A DNA stretch of 39,095 nt from Polyangia bacterium (GTDB lineage: Bacteria; Myxococcota_A; Polyangia; Polyangiales; Polyangiaceae), in NCBI GenBank assembly GCA_030426145.1, contig JAUHZF010000036.1, positions 1 through 39,095 on the forward strand. The letters run 5' to 3'. A program made the position numbers and the translations under genes. Below the pieces are notes generated by a model. The model was not told the origin of the DNA and did no database searches. It saw only the letters and a program-made list of their open reading frames with translations. Every line of letters starts with the position of its first letter. The stretch's first letter is position 1. Positions 15,767 through 25,117 of the stretch are shown here, piece by piece.

Positions 15767-17643
15767 AGCGCCGCACCCTGGTCGCACTGTCGCTGACCGG
15801 CCTCGTCGTCACGGGCTGCCCCGAGGACGCGCCCGCGCCGCCGCCTCCCACCGTCGCGCCCACGGCGACGTCGACGGCGCCCAAGACCGCCACCCCGGAA
15901 GAGGCGAAGGCCTTCATGACGAAGGTCGACGAGGAGCTGAAGGCGCTCTTCGTGAAGCGCGAGCGGGCGGGGTGGGTCTCGTCGAACTTCATCACCTCCG
16001 ATACCGAGGAGATCTCGGCCGAGGCGGATCGGGAGACGATGGAGTACCTGGCCAGGACCATCAAGGCGGCGACCCGCTTCGATGGGCTCGAACTCGAGCC
16101 GGCCTTGGCGCGCCAGTTCCACCTCCTCAAGCTGGCCGGCACCCTCCCTGCGCCCAACGATCCCGAGAAGACGGCGGAGCTGGCCAAGATCACCAGCGGC
16201 ATGCAGTCGGCCTACGGCAAGGGCAAGTATTGCCCGACCGAGGACGGCGCCTTGCGCAAGGCCCTGGCCAAGGACGAAAAGAACGCCAAGGCGCTCGCAT
16301 GCGACACGCCTGGCGAGGCGGGAAAGGGCGTGTCCCTCGGCGTGCTCACGGCGCTCATGGCCGACAGCCGTGACGAGGCAGCGCTTCGGGAGGCGTGGAT
16401 CGGCTGGCGTAAGATCGCGCCGGACATGAAGGACGCCTACGCCCGCTACGTTCAGCTCGGCAACGAGGGGGCCAAGGAGATCGGCTTCGACGACGTGGGT
16501 CAGCTCTGGCGCAGCGGCTACGACATGAAGCCGGAGGCGTTCGAGAAGGAGATCGAACGCATCTACGGCGAGGTGAAGCCCTTCTACGAGCAGGTCCACT
16601 GTTACGTGAGAAAGAAGCTCGCGGAGAAGTACGGCGAGGAGCTGGTCCCGAAGGGCAAGCCCATCCCCGCGCACCTCCTAGGCAACATGTGGTCGCAGAC
16701 CTGGAACAACGTGGCCGACCTCGCCACGCCTTACCCGGATGCGGCCTCGATCGATGTGACCAAGGCGCTCGAGAAGAAGGGCTACGACGAGGTCAAGATG
16801 GTGAAGACGGCCGAGGGCTTCTTCACGTCGCTGGGGCTCGACGCCCTTCCCGACACGTTCTGGGAGCGCTCGCTCTTCACCAAGCCTGCCGACCGCGACG
16901 TGGTTTGCCACGCCAGCGCTTGGGACGTGCACTACAACGACGACCTCCGCATCAAGATGTGCATTCAGCGGACGGGCGAAGAGCTGCGCGTCATCCACCA
17001 CGAGCTGGGTCACAACTATTACTACCACTACTACTTCAAGGAGCCGGTCCTCTTTCAGCAGGGCGCCAACGACGGCTTCCACGAGGCGATCGGCGACGCG
17101 ATCGCGCTGTCGATCACACCCGGCTACCTCGACAACCTGATGAAGATGGCCCTCGAGAAGGTGGCCTTCTTGCCGTTCGGCAAGCTCATCGACCAGTGGC
17201 GATGGAACGTGTTCGCGGGCAAGGTGAAGCCCGAGGCCTACAACAGCGAGTGGTGGAAGCTGCGTGCCCAGTACCAGGGCATCGAACCGCCCGAGGCCCG
17301 CACCGACGAGCAATTCGATCCCGGCGCGAAGTACCACGTGCCGGCCAACGTGCCCTACATCCGCTACTTCCTGGCCTTCATCTACCAGTTCCAGTTCCAG
17401 CGAGCGCTCTGCAAAGCGGCCGGCCACGAAGGGCCACTGCACAAGTGCTCCATCTACGGCAACGAAGAAGCGGGCAAGAAGCTCAAGGCGCTGCTCGCGA
17501 TGGGGGCGAGCAAGCCCTGGCAGGATGCCCTCCAGGCCATGTCGGGCGAGCGCAAGGCGGACCCGGCCGCGCTCCTCGAGTACTTCCGCCCGCTGCGGAA
17601 GTTCCTAGAGGAAGAAACCAAAGGCGAGCAGTGCGGCTGGTGA
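15763..17643 (+). CDS. M2-family (angiotensin-converting-enzyme-like) zinc metallopeptidase lipoprotein
   Basis: Predicted zinc dipeptidyl carboxypeptidase, 626 residues. A lipobox (VVTGC, Cys19) implies lipid anchoring. The catalytic core is clear: HHELGHN with ligands H413 and H417 and catalytic E414, and a third ligand E441 in FHEAIGDA. The 24-residue distance from the second His to that Glu equals that in human testis ACE. The later block KYHVPANVPYIRYF, then IYQFQFQRALC, matches the conserved ACE substrate/chloride region, including both tyrosines. A Pro/Ala/Thr linker follows the lipid anchor. The GTG start overlaps the stop of the MYXO-CTERM gene (GTGA), so both are translated from one message. 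Confidence 0.93.
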   Translation: MKRRTLVALSLTGLVVTGCPEDAPAPPPPTVAPTATSTAPKTATPEEAKAFMTKVDEELKALFVKRERAGWVSSNFITSDTEEISAEADRETMEYLARTIKAATRFDGLELEPALARQFHLLKLAGTLPAPNDPEKTAELAKITSGMQSAYGKGKYCPTEDGALRKALAKDEKNAKALACDTPGEAGKGVSLGVLTALMADSRDEAALREAWIGWRKIAPDMKDAYARYVQLGNEGAKEIGFDDVGQLWRSGYDMKPEAFEKEIERIYGEVKPFYEQVHCYVRKKLAEKYGEELVPKGKPIPAHLLGNMWSQTWNNVADLATPYPDAASIDVTKALEKKGYDEVKMVKTAEGFFTSLGLDALPDTFWERSLFTKPADRDVVCHASAWDVHYNDDLRIKMCIQRTGEELRVIHHELGHNYYYHYYFKEPVLFQQGANDGFHEAIGDAIALSITPGYLDNLMKMALEKVAFLPFGKLIDQWRWNVFAGKVKPEAYNSEWWKLRAQYQGIEPPEARTDEQFDPGAKYHVPANVPYIRYFLAFIYQFQFQRALCKAAGHEGPLHKCSIYGNEEAGKKLKALLAMGASKPWQDALQAMSGERKADPAALLEYFRPLRKFLEEETKGEQCGW

Positions 17644-17694
17644 CGCCGTGGGTGGCCCGCTAGACTCTCCAACGAACCTGAGCAGGGGGAATCG

Positions 17695-17796
17695 ATGAGC
17701 AAGGATCGCGTTTTGGGCTGGGTCGTTTTTCTCGCCATCATCATCGGGCTCAATGTCGCGTCCGAGGTGTTCGGCTGGGGGTACCGGTTCTACTGA
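17695..17796 (+). CDS. Small single-pass membrane protein, 33 residues
   Basis: The ATG at 17695 has an AGGGGGA ribosome binding site 4 nt upstream and a TAGACT -10-like box at 17661-17666. The product has a short charged N-terminus (MSKDRV), one hydrophobic helix (GWVVFLAIIIGLNVA) and an aromatic, basic end (WGYRFY). Family unknown. It lies between the M2 peptidase and the isoprenylcysteine-methyltransferase-like gene. Its stop overlaps the upstream open frame of the latter, so it may act as a leader peptide or partner for that gene. Confidence 0.6.
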   Translation: MSKDRVLGWVVFLAIIIGLNVASEVFGWGYRFY

Positions 17797-17864
17797 GCGA
17801 GGCCGACCCGAAAGGAGCCCCATCGAGGGCACGCGGCTGGGTTCTCAGCCGCGCCGAGCAGCGC

Positions 17865-18443
17865 GTGGTGGACATCCTCCTCGCGCTGTCGGCGTTCCAT
17901 TGGGGCATGCGCGCATGCCTACGTCCTGAGGGGCACACCACGGTGAGCGTTACCCTCGTCGCGCTCGACCTGACGGCCGGTCTCCTATTTCTGTTTCGGA
18001 GCCAGCCCCAGAAGAACGCGGCCATGCGTGACACGCTGCTCTGTCTCGGCTCGGTCGTTCTCGGAGGGTGGGCTCTCGCGCTCGCCCCCGCATACGACAC
18101 CTGGCCCGCCTTTGCCGCGTGGCTGTTCGCAGGTGCAGGCGTCATGGCGATCCTGTCCCTCGTTGGGCTCGGTCGGAGCTTCGCCGTGTTGCCTTCGCTA
18201 CGGCAAGTGGTCGACCGTGGCCCGTACCGCCTGGTCCGACATCCCGCCTACGCAGCCGAGTCGCTCATGGTCATCGCGTCGGTGTTGGCGCATCCTTCGG
18301 TCGCAGCAGCCGCGGTGGCGCTCATAGCGGTGGCCCTCGTCGTGACCCGCATTCGGATCGAGGAGCGCTTCCTCGGGGAGACCAGCGACTACCGCGCGTA
18401 TCGCGACCGGGTTCGGTATCGGCTCGTGCCGGGCATCTGGTAG
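17865..18443 (+). CDS. Isoprenylcysteine carboxyl methyltransferase-family membrane protein
   Basis: A 192-residue integral membrane protein with about four or five hydrophobic helices. The conserved C-terminal block reads VVDRGPYRLVRHPAYAAE, then RIRIEERFLGE and YRAYRDRVRYRLVPG. This pattern is shared by ICMT, phospholipid methyltransferase and NnrU-like families, where it forms the SAM-binding site at the membrane face. Bacteria lack prenylated proteins of the eukaryotic type, so the substrate is unknown (a lipid or a small molecule is plausible). GTG codons at 17865 and 17868 are the first usable starts. The frame is open further upstream, to beyond the stop of the 33-residue gene, but without ATG, GTG or TTG. 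Confidence 0.8.
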   Translation: MVDILLALSAFHWGMRACLRPEGHTTVSVTLVALDLTAGLLFLFRSQPQKNAAMRDTLLCLGSVVLGGWALALAPAYDTWPAFAAWLFAGAGVMAILSLVGLGRSFAVLPSLRQVVDRGPYRLVRHPAYAAESLMVIASVLAHPSVAAAAVALIAVALVVTRIRIEERFLGETSDYRAYRDRVRYRLVPGIW

Positions 18444-18448
18444 CCGTT

Positions 18449-18727
18449 TCTCGTTCTCGTCCTCGTCCTCGTCCTCGTTCTCGTTCTCGTTCTCGTTCTC
18501 GTTCTCGTTCTCGGTCTCGTTCTCGTTCTCGTTCTCGTTCTCGTTCTCGTTCTCGTTCTCGTTCTCGTTCTCGTTCTCGTTCTCGTTCTCGTTCTCGTTC
18601 TCGTTCTCGTTCTCGTTCTCGTTCTCGTTCTCGCTCTCGGTCTCGGTCTCGGTCTCATCTCGTGCGCGAGAACCTCGAACCCGGAAACCTCGAACCCGGA
18701 ACCTCGAACCCGGGACCCCTCGAACCT
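18449..18727 (+). repeat. Composite repeat 1: hexamer array then heptamer array
   Basis: The first block (18449-18652) is 34 in-phase hexamers, consensus TCTCGT. Variants CCTCGT lie near the start and TCTCGG near the end. The second block (18669-18727) is about eight copies of a heptamer [G/C]GAACC[C/T], including one 8-nt unit. The array starts 5 nt after the stop of the preceding gene. A multiple-of-three period with no stop codon keeps several frames open, so long Arg-Ser or Glu-Asn reading frames here are artefacts. Confidence 0.95.
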
Positions 18728-18735
18728 GTCCCTGC

Positions 18736-18764
18736 TTGCCGATTGGCGGGGGAGCCACTAGACC
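18736..18764 (+). promoter_or_regulatory. Candidate promoter for the 18774 gene
   Basis: TTGCCG (18736-18741), a 17-nt spacer and TAGACC (18759-18764) lie between the composite repeat and the ATG at 18774. The 9-nt gap from the -10 box to the start codon again suggests a very short leader. Confidence 0.5.
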
Positions 18765-18773
18765 CACAGTCCC

Positions 18774-19238
18774 ATGAAGAAGCCCGATCCCGGCCTCTAC
18801 CGCACCACGCAACCCTACCCCGGCAAAGAAGATGCGTTCCCCGCTGGGGTCCTCGTCTACATCGGGGTGCCCAGCTCGGGCATGCCGTTCGTCGTTCGGC
18901 CGGGGGCGAACCGGAACAATCGCTGGTTCTGGGGTGATCCCACCACGCCGCTCCGGGCCATGGGATGGACGGAGAGCCTCGTGAAGCTCCCGCCGGAGGG
19001 TTTCTACACCCTTCCCGAGGAGCTCTCCTTCGAGGGCGGCGGGCGGTGGCTCAAGAATGCGGTCGTGCAGCTGGGCTACAACGAAGAGGGCAAGGGGATC
19101 ATCTTCGTCGGTGAGCAGCACGAGTCCGAGGAGCGCAACCTGCTGGTCTTCTCCGACCGTGGCCGTCTCGTCGACGACAAGCTGCTCAACCGTCTCGTCT
19201 GGGCGCCCATCCTGCCCGTGCGCAACGAAGAGGGCTGA
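18774..19238 (+). CDS. Hypothetical protein, 154 residues
   Basis: Not recognised. The sequence is soluble and mixed alpha/beta, with no signal peptide. It contains PGLYRTTQPYPGKEDAFPAG near the start, a Trp/Asn-rich turn (NRNNRWFWGDP) and a charged C-terminal half (YNEEGKGIIFVGEQHESEE). It is an isolated gene between composite repeat 1 and a convergent helicase gene. The ATG at 18774 fits the promoter 9 nt upstream. Confidence 0.75.
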   Translation: MKKPDPGLYRTTQPYPGKEDAFPAGVLVYIGVPSSGMPFVVRPGANRNNRWFWGDPTTPLRAMGWTESLVKLPPEGFYTLPEELSFEGGGRWLKNAVVQLGYNEEGKGIIFVGEQHESEERNLLVFSDRGRLVDDKLLNRLVWAPILPVRNEEG

Positions 19239-19270
19239 GCCCCCTCGTCGGCCAGCCCCCTCGTCGGCCG
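19239..19270. repeat. 16-bp tandem duplication
   Basis: Two copies of GCCCCCTCGTCGGCC followed by A or G lie immediately after the stop of the 18774 gene, in the gap before the convergent helicase stop. Probably a recent slippage duplication. Confidence 0.8.
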
Positions 19271-19296
19271 CGGCCTGCGTGGCCAGAACGTCGGGG

Positions 19297-21864
19297 TCAA
19301 CGCGCGTCGAGTCCCTCGGTGATCCGCTCCAGCGTCATCACCGGGCGGCTCTCTTCGTCGCTGCGCACGAGGTCTACGCTCAGTTCCAGGGCCCAGTCGG
19401 CGTGGTCGTCGGGGTCGAGCAAGATCTGCCGCACGCGCCACTGCTCGGGCTTCTTGTCGAGCTGGAAGTACTGCGGTCCACGCGCCTTGCCGTCCATCCG
19501 TAGCGCCTCGTGCGCTTCGAGGTAGCGGCTCATCAGGGCCTCGAAACGCTCCGCCGTCCATTCTTCGCCCTCTGGTGCTTCGACCTCGCGACCCGCTTCC
19601 TCGAAGCGTCCGAGGGCCAAGGCACGCACCACGCGGAAGGCGGCGTTGCGGACCATCACCGTGAAGGCCTTGTCGTCGGCGGTGATCCCCTTGGGGGTCT
19701 CTTCTTCCTCTTCCTCCGCATCGGAGACCACCGGCGCGGGGCTGTAGCTCGGGTCACGGAGCTTCTCCCACTCGTCGAGCAGGCTCGCGTCGACGCCGCG
19801 AACGACCCCCGCGAAGAAGTCGATCATGTCCTCTACCGGCTCGGTCTGGGCCCAGCGCGGCACCGTCTGGACGAGGGTCTTGTACACGTCCGAGAAGTAG
19901 CGGAGGACCGTGCCCTCGCTCTTCTCGAGCTTGTAGTCGATGACGAAGCCGTGCATGTCCGAGGCGCTCTCGAAGAGCTCCCTCGCGACGCCCTTGGGGC
20001 GGATCGCGTCGGCGCCCAGCCAGGGGTTCTGCTCGGCGAAGGCATCGTAGGCCCCGTAGATGAGCTCGGCGTTGGGCTTTGGGTAGTCGAGCTTCTCGAG
20101 CTCGGCCATGCGCTCCTCGTACTCCATGCCGTCTGCCTTCATGGCGGCCACAGCCTCCCGCTTGATGCGGTCGACCTGCTTTCGGAGGATGATCCCCGGA
20201 TCTTCGAGAATCGCTTCGACGAGGCTCAGCACGTCGAGGGGGTAACTGTCGGAAGCCTTGTCGAACACCTCGATGGCTGCCACCACGAAGAGGGAGAGGC
20301 TCTGGTTGAGCGAGAACTCGTCTTGCAGGTCGACGTTCACCTCCAGTCGCCTGAGGTGCGGCGCGTCGTCGCGCGGCACCAACGACACGATGTCGGCCTC
20401 GACGAGGGAGCGAAGCATCTGGATCCCGAGCTTGGCGTGGCGATGTTTCACCGGATCGCGGTCGTGGCACTCGCGAATGAGCTTCTTCATGGCCTCACAG
20501 CCGCCTTCGGGACGGCTGAGCACGTTGAGCAACATGGCGTGGCTCACGCGGAACCTCGACCGAAGCGCCTCGGGGGTGCCGTGCACGAGCTTGTCGAAGG
20601 TCTCCTCGTCCCACATCACGAAGCCGTGCGTAGGGGGCTTCTTTTTCACGAGCTTGCGGAGCTTGGCTTTGTCGCCCGCCGCCTTGGCCTCGAGCCGCCG
20701 GTTCTCGACCACATGGGCCGGCGCGAGGGCCACCACCTTGCCGTGGTCGTCGTAGCCGCGGCGGCCCGCGCGTCCGCAGATCTGTTTGAAGTCGCGCACC
20801 GACAGAATGCGTGTCTTCTGCCCATCGAACTTGCAGAGCTTGGTCAAGAGCACGCTTCGGATGGGGATGTTCACGCCCACCCCGAGGGTGTCGGTGCCGC
20901 TGATCACCTTGAGCAGGCCCTTCTTGGCCAACCGCTCCACCACGCGGCGGTAGCGCGGGAGCATGCCACCGTGGTGGATGCCGATCCCTGCACGCAAGAA
21001 GCGCTGCAGCGCCTTGCCGTAGGGCGTGTTGAAGCGCGTGCTCTGGAGGGCCTCGGAGATGGCACGCTTCTCCTCCTTGGTGGTGACGTTGACGCTGGTG
21101 AGGCTCTGCGCCTCTTCGTGGCAGGCCTTCTGCGTGAAGTTGACGAGGTAGACGGGGGCCTCCTCCTCCTCGATGAGCTTCTGCACCGCTTCGTGCAGCG
21201 GCTCTGCGAGGTACTCGAACGACAGCGGTACCGGTCGTTGATCGCTCTGCACCACGACGCTCGGCCGCCCGTTGAGGTCGGTCATCGCGTCGAGAATGGG
21301 ATCCATGTCGCCGAGGGTCGCGCTCATGAGGAGGAAGCGGCACTGGGGCAACGTGAGGAGCGGGATCTGCCACGCGACGCCACGATCCCGGTCGCCGTAG
21401 TAGTGAAACTCGTCCATCACGGCGTAGGAGAGGTCGGTGTCCTCTCCCTCGCGCAGGGCCTTGTTGGCCAGGATCTCCGCCGTGCAGCAGATGATGGGCG
21501 CGCCGGGATTGACCGTGGCGTCGCCGGTCATGAGGCCGACGTTGTCGGGGTGGAAGGTCTCGCAGAGCGAGAAGAACTTCTCGTTGACCAGGGCCTTGAC
21601 CGGACTCGTGTAGAACGAGCGGCGGTCCTCGCACATGGCCTTGAAGTGGAGGGCGAGGGCCACCATCGACTTGCCACTGCCCGTGGGGGTGTTGAGCACC
21701 ACGTTTTTGTCCGCGAGGAGCTCGAGCAGGGCCTCCTCCTGAGCCGGGTAGAGCTCGAGCCCGATGTCGGCGACGTACTCGAGAAAGCGGTCCATCACGT
21801 CGTCGGGATTGGACAGCTTCGTACCCAGCTCGGGCAGGCGCGAAAGTAGTGGAGCTTCGGTCAC
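19297..21864 (-). CDS. Ski2-like DEAD/DEAH-box helicase with DUF3516-type C-terminus
   Basis: An 855-residue superfamily 2 helicase, probably acting on RNA. Motifs in order: a Q-like element (LELYPAQEEAL), Walker A TPTGSGKS (59-66), motif Ia SPVKALVNEK, Walker B DEFH (151-154), SAT (181-183), GIHHGGMLP, motif V GTDTLGVGVNIP and motif VI QICGRAGRRG (361-370). The architecture follows Ski2/Mtr4-like enzymes. The long C-terminal part (about 450-855) resembles the DUF3516 region found in bacterial members, whose role is not settled. The GTG start at 21864 is 61 nt from the divergent kinase gene. It converges on the 18774 gene. Confidence 0.9.
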   Translation of the reverse strand: MTEAPLLSRLPELGTKLSNPDDVMDRFLEYVADIGLELYPAQEEALLELLADKNVVLNTPTGSGKSMVALALHFKAMCEDRRSFYTSPVKALVNEKFFSLCETFHPDNVGLMTGDATVNPGAPIICCTAEILANKALREGEDTDLSYAVMDEFHYYGDRDRGVAWQIPLLTLPQCRFLLMSATLGDMDPILDAMTDLNGRPSVVVQSDQRPVPLSFEYLAEPLHEAVQKLIEEEEAPVYLVNFTQKACHEEAQSLTSVNVTTKEEKRAISEALQSTRFNTPYGKALQRFLRAGIGIHHGGMLPRYRRVVERLAKKGLLKVISGTDTLGVGVNIPIRSVLLTKLCKFDGQKTRILSVRDFKQICGRAGRRGYDDHGKVVALAPAHVVENRRLEAKAAGDKAKLRKLVKKKPPTHGFVMWDEETFDKLVHGTPEALRSRFRVSHAMLLNVLSRPEGGCEAMKKLIRECHDRDPVKHRHAKLGIQMLRSLVEADIVSLVPRDDAPHLRRLEVNVDLQDEFSLNQSLSLFVVAAIEVFDKASDSYPLDVLSLVEAILEDPGIILRKQVDRIKREAVAAMKADGMEYEERMAELEKLDYPKPNAELIYGAYDAFAEQNPWLGADAIRPKGVARELFESASDMHGFVIDYKLEKSEGTVLRYFSDVYKTLVQTVPRWAQTEPVEDMIDFFAGVVRGVDASLLDEWEKLRDPSYSPAPVVSDAEEEEEETPKGITADDKAFTVMVRNAAFRVVRALALGRFEEAGREVEAPEGEEWTAERFEALMSRYLEAHEALRMDGKARGPQYFQLDKKPEQWRVRQILLDPDDHADWALELSVDLVRSDEESRPVMTLERITEGLDAR

Positions 21865-21925
21865 GTAGCGTCTCTGGGGGTCGTCTTATCGACTCTGTGG
21901 TCGGCGGATCTGGGACGGCGGAAAC

Positions 21926-23194
<1,269 letters not shown>

Positions 23195-23263
23195 AGGCTC
23201 GGGCTCGAGAACCCGGAACCCGGAACCCGGAACCCGGAACCTCGAACCCGGAACCTCGAACTA
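23195..23263 (+). repeat. Composite repeat 2: short hexamer remnant then heptamer array
   Basis: After the kinase stop, GGCTCGGGCTCGAG holds two CTCG hexamers. Eight in-phase heptamers follow (23208-23263), mainly GGAACCC, with GGAACCT and CGAACCC. The last, degenerate unit (CGAACTA) contains the stop codon of the convergent KamA-family gene, so the array fills the whole gap between two stop codons. Confidence 0.92.
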
Positions 23264-24661
23264 CTTCAGGTTCGTGGCGCCGTACTTGGCCTCGTATTCG
23301 GCCTGGAAGAAGAACTTCTCCTCGCCAAAGGCGGGGCGCAGCTTGTCGAGCCACGTGGCCTCCGGGTCGTAGGCGGCGAAGAAGGGTTGCTGCACCCAGT
23401 GGCTCTCGCGGGCCTGGATGAACCGCAGCACGAAGACCTTCTCGCCCGCGACCTCGGTGATCCCCTGGATCTCGACCTTGCCCGGACCCGCGCTCATGCT
23501 CGGGCCACGCACCGTGCGCCCGAGACCCGTCACGTGGCGCAGTGCATCGCGGTAGATCTCGTACGCCCGCGCGAGCGGGACCTCGAAGTAGCACCGGGCG
23601 CCGGTGTCGCGTTCGACGAACATGTAATAGGGGATGATCCCCAGCTGGAGCTGGCGCCGCCAGTTGGCGTTCCAGGTCTCGGCGTCGTCGTTGATGTGAC
23701 GTAGCAGCGGTGCCTGCGCGCGAATGACGGCGCCCGTGTTGCGAATGCGCCGTACGGCCATCTCCACCACGTCGGTTCCCAGCTCCCGCGGGTGGTTGAA
23801 GTGCGCCATGAACGCGAGCTGCTTGCCCGCAGCAACCACCCGTTCGAACACGCGGAGCAGGTCGTCTGCGTCGCGGTCGCTCACGTAGCGATAGGGCCAG
23901 AAGGTGAGCGACTTGCTTCCGATGCGAATGTTCTGGATGTGCGCGAGGCGTGGGTCGAGCAGGGCATCGAGGTAGGCCTCGATGTTCCGTGTCTTCATCA
24001 CCATCGGGTCACCGCCGGTGATGAGGACGTCGGTTACCTCTGGATGCGCGGCCAGATAGTCGACCAGGTGATCGGCTTCGGCGGAGGCGAACTTGAGATC
24101 CTTGTCGCCGATGAACTGCGCCCACCGGAAACAGAAGGTGCAGAAGCTGTGGCAGGTCTGACCTTGAGACGGGAAGAAGAGGACCGTCTCGTCGTACTTG
24201 TGCTGCATCCCGGGGAGCGCCTCGCCGTCGAGGCGCGGCACGTTGAGCTGCTTCTGTCCCGCGGGGTGTGGATTGAGGTCGGCGCGGATGCGCTGAGCGA
24301 TGGTCTTCAGTTCCGAACGCGGTGCCTGCCGCCGAAGGGCATCGGCCATGCGGTCGAAGTGGTCCTCGGTCAGCATGCCTCGCTGGGGAAAGGTGAGCTG
24401 GAAGACGGGGTCGTTCGGGACGCGGGTCCAGTCGATGAGCTGGTCGATGACGTAGTCGTTCACCCGGAAGGGCAGCACGTGCGAGACCACACGCATGGCG
24501 AACCGCTGTTCCTCAGGGAGGGCTGCCACCTGCGGGATCTGGTCCAGCTGTGGGGTGGAGTAGGCCTTGAAGCGGGGAGGCGAGGCGACCAGCGGAGGCT
24601 CGAGGATACGGCGGGGGTCTGCGGACGATGGGCCGGACTTGCGCAGAGCGACGAGATTCAA
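23261..24661 (-). CDS. KamA-family radical SAM aminomutase-like enzyme
   Basis: A radical SAM enzyme of the lysine 2,3-aminomutase family, 466 residues from the TTG at 24661. The 4Fe-4S motif CHSFCTFC is at 170-177 (CX3CX2C). The PLP lysine is visible in AGPGK (K395), as is ITGGDPM. Two aspartates that hold the lysine substrate in clostridial KamA (D293 and D330) align with R351 (FVERD) and S388. The substrate is therefore probably not lysine; a basic residue there recalls glutamate 2,3-aminomutase. EF-P modification (EpmB) also seems unlikely. The start is uncertain: the frame stays open to 24892, but that extension is Arg-rich and unlike the family. GGAGG lies 3 nt before the TTG. Its 3' end merges with composite repeat 2. 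Confidence 0.85.
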   Translation of the reverse strand: MNLVALRKSGPSSADPRRILEPPLVASPPRFKAYSTPQLDQIPQVAALPEEQRFAMRVVSHVLPFRVNDYVIDQLIDWTRVPNDPVFQLTFPQRGMLTEDHFDRMADALRRQAPRSELKTIAQRIRADLNPHPAGQKQLNVPRLDGEALPGMQHKYDETVLFFPSQGQTCHSFCTFCFRWAQFIGDKDLKFASAEADHLVDYLAAHPEVTDVLITGGDPMVMKTRNIEAYLDALLDPRLAHIQNIRIGSKSLTFWPYRYVSDRDADDLLRVFERVVAAGKQLAFMAHFNHPRELGTDVVEMAVRRIRNTGAVIRAQAPLLRHINDDAETWNANWRRQLQLGIIPYYMFVERDTGARCYFEVPLARAYEIYRDALRHVTGLGRTVRGPSMSAGPGKVEIQGITEVAGEKVFVLRFIQARESHWVQQPFFAAYDPEATWLDKLRPAFGEEKFFFQAEYEAKYGATNLK

Positions 24662-25117
24662 GGGCCTCCAGGGAATGGGTCTTCGGAAGGGGAGCGAGGT
24701 GCAGCTCGGCGCCACAATCCGCAGAGCGGGTCGTTGGTGGGACGTCCGGCGCAGAGAACTCCGGCGTCGAGCACGTCTCGCAGCGGCCTCGTGTAGGTGG
24801 AGGTGTCTGCGAGAGAAACCCCACCTGGGCGCAACCGCGAGCGGTGCCAGTGGATGATGCGTCGCTCGTCCGACGGGGCGGACGCAGCGCAACCCACGGC
24901 TGGAGCCACACGGAGCGGCGAGCTGTGGGAGCAGGTTCGAAAGGCAGAACCCGCCCCTTTACCGTAGTCGGTGGCGGCCCGATGTCAACTGCGCCAGCCC
25001 CCGCGACAAAGGATGTAAATGCTCGGACTCGCGTCGATTCTCGGTCATCGTGCGTTCCACGCGTGGAGGCCCGATACCGCCCCGCCAACGTCCTTGTTGT
25101 AGCGGCCTACTGCGACC
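24662..25117. other. Intergenic region, no gene seen
   Basis: About 455 nt between the divergent KamA-family gene and a lipoprotein gene. No convincing coding frame, tRNA or known riboswitch was recognised. One imperfect hairpin (24927-24957, GGTTC/GAACC core, extended with mismatches) is followed by TTT on the plus strand. The length leaves room for a regulatory RNA or a longer N-terminus of the KamA-family protein. Confidence 0.5.

Noticed and set aside
18449..18727. CRISPR array
   Set aside because: The units are contiguous hexamers and heptamers without unique spacers, and no cas genes are present.
18068..18937. A 289-residue frame with a long Arg-Ser repeat, and a minus-strand 307-residue Glu-Asn repeat frame (18198-19121)
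   Set aside because: Both are translations of the hexamer array, which has no stop codons in most frames, and both overlap the ICMT-like and 18774 genes.
19510..21849. Plus-strand frame of 779 residues
   Set aside because: It is the antisense shadow of the Ski2-like helicase, which carries all its motifs in order.
24931..24957. A tRNA T-arm-like GGTTCGAAA
   Set aside because: No acceptor stem, D-arm or anticodon arm can be built around it.
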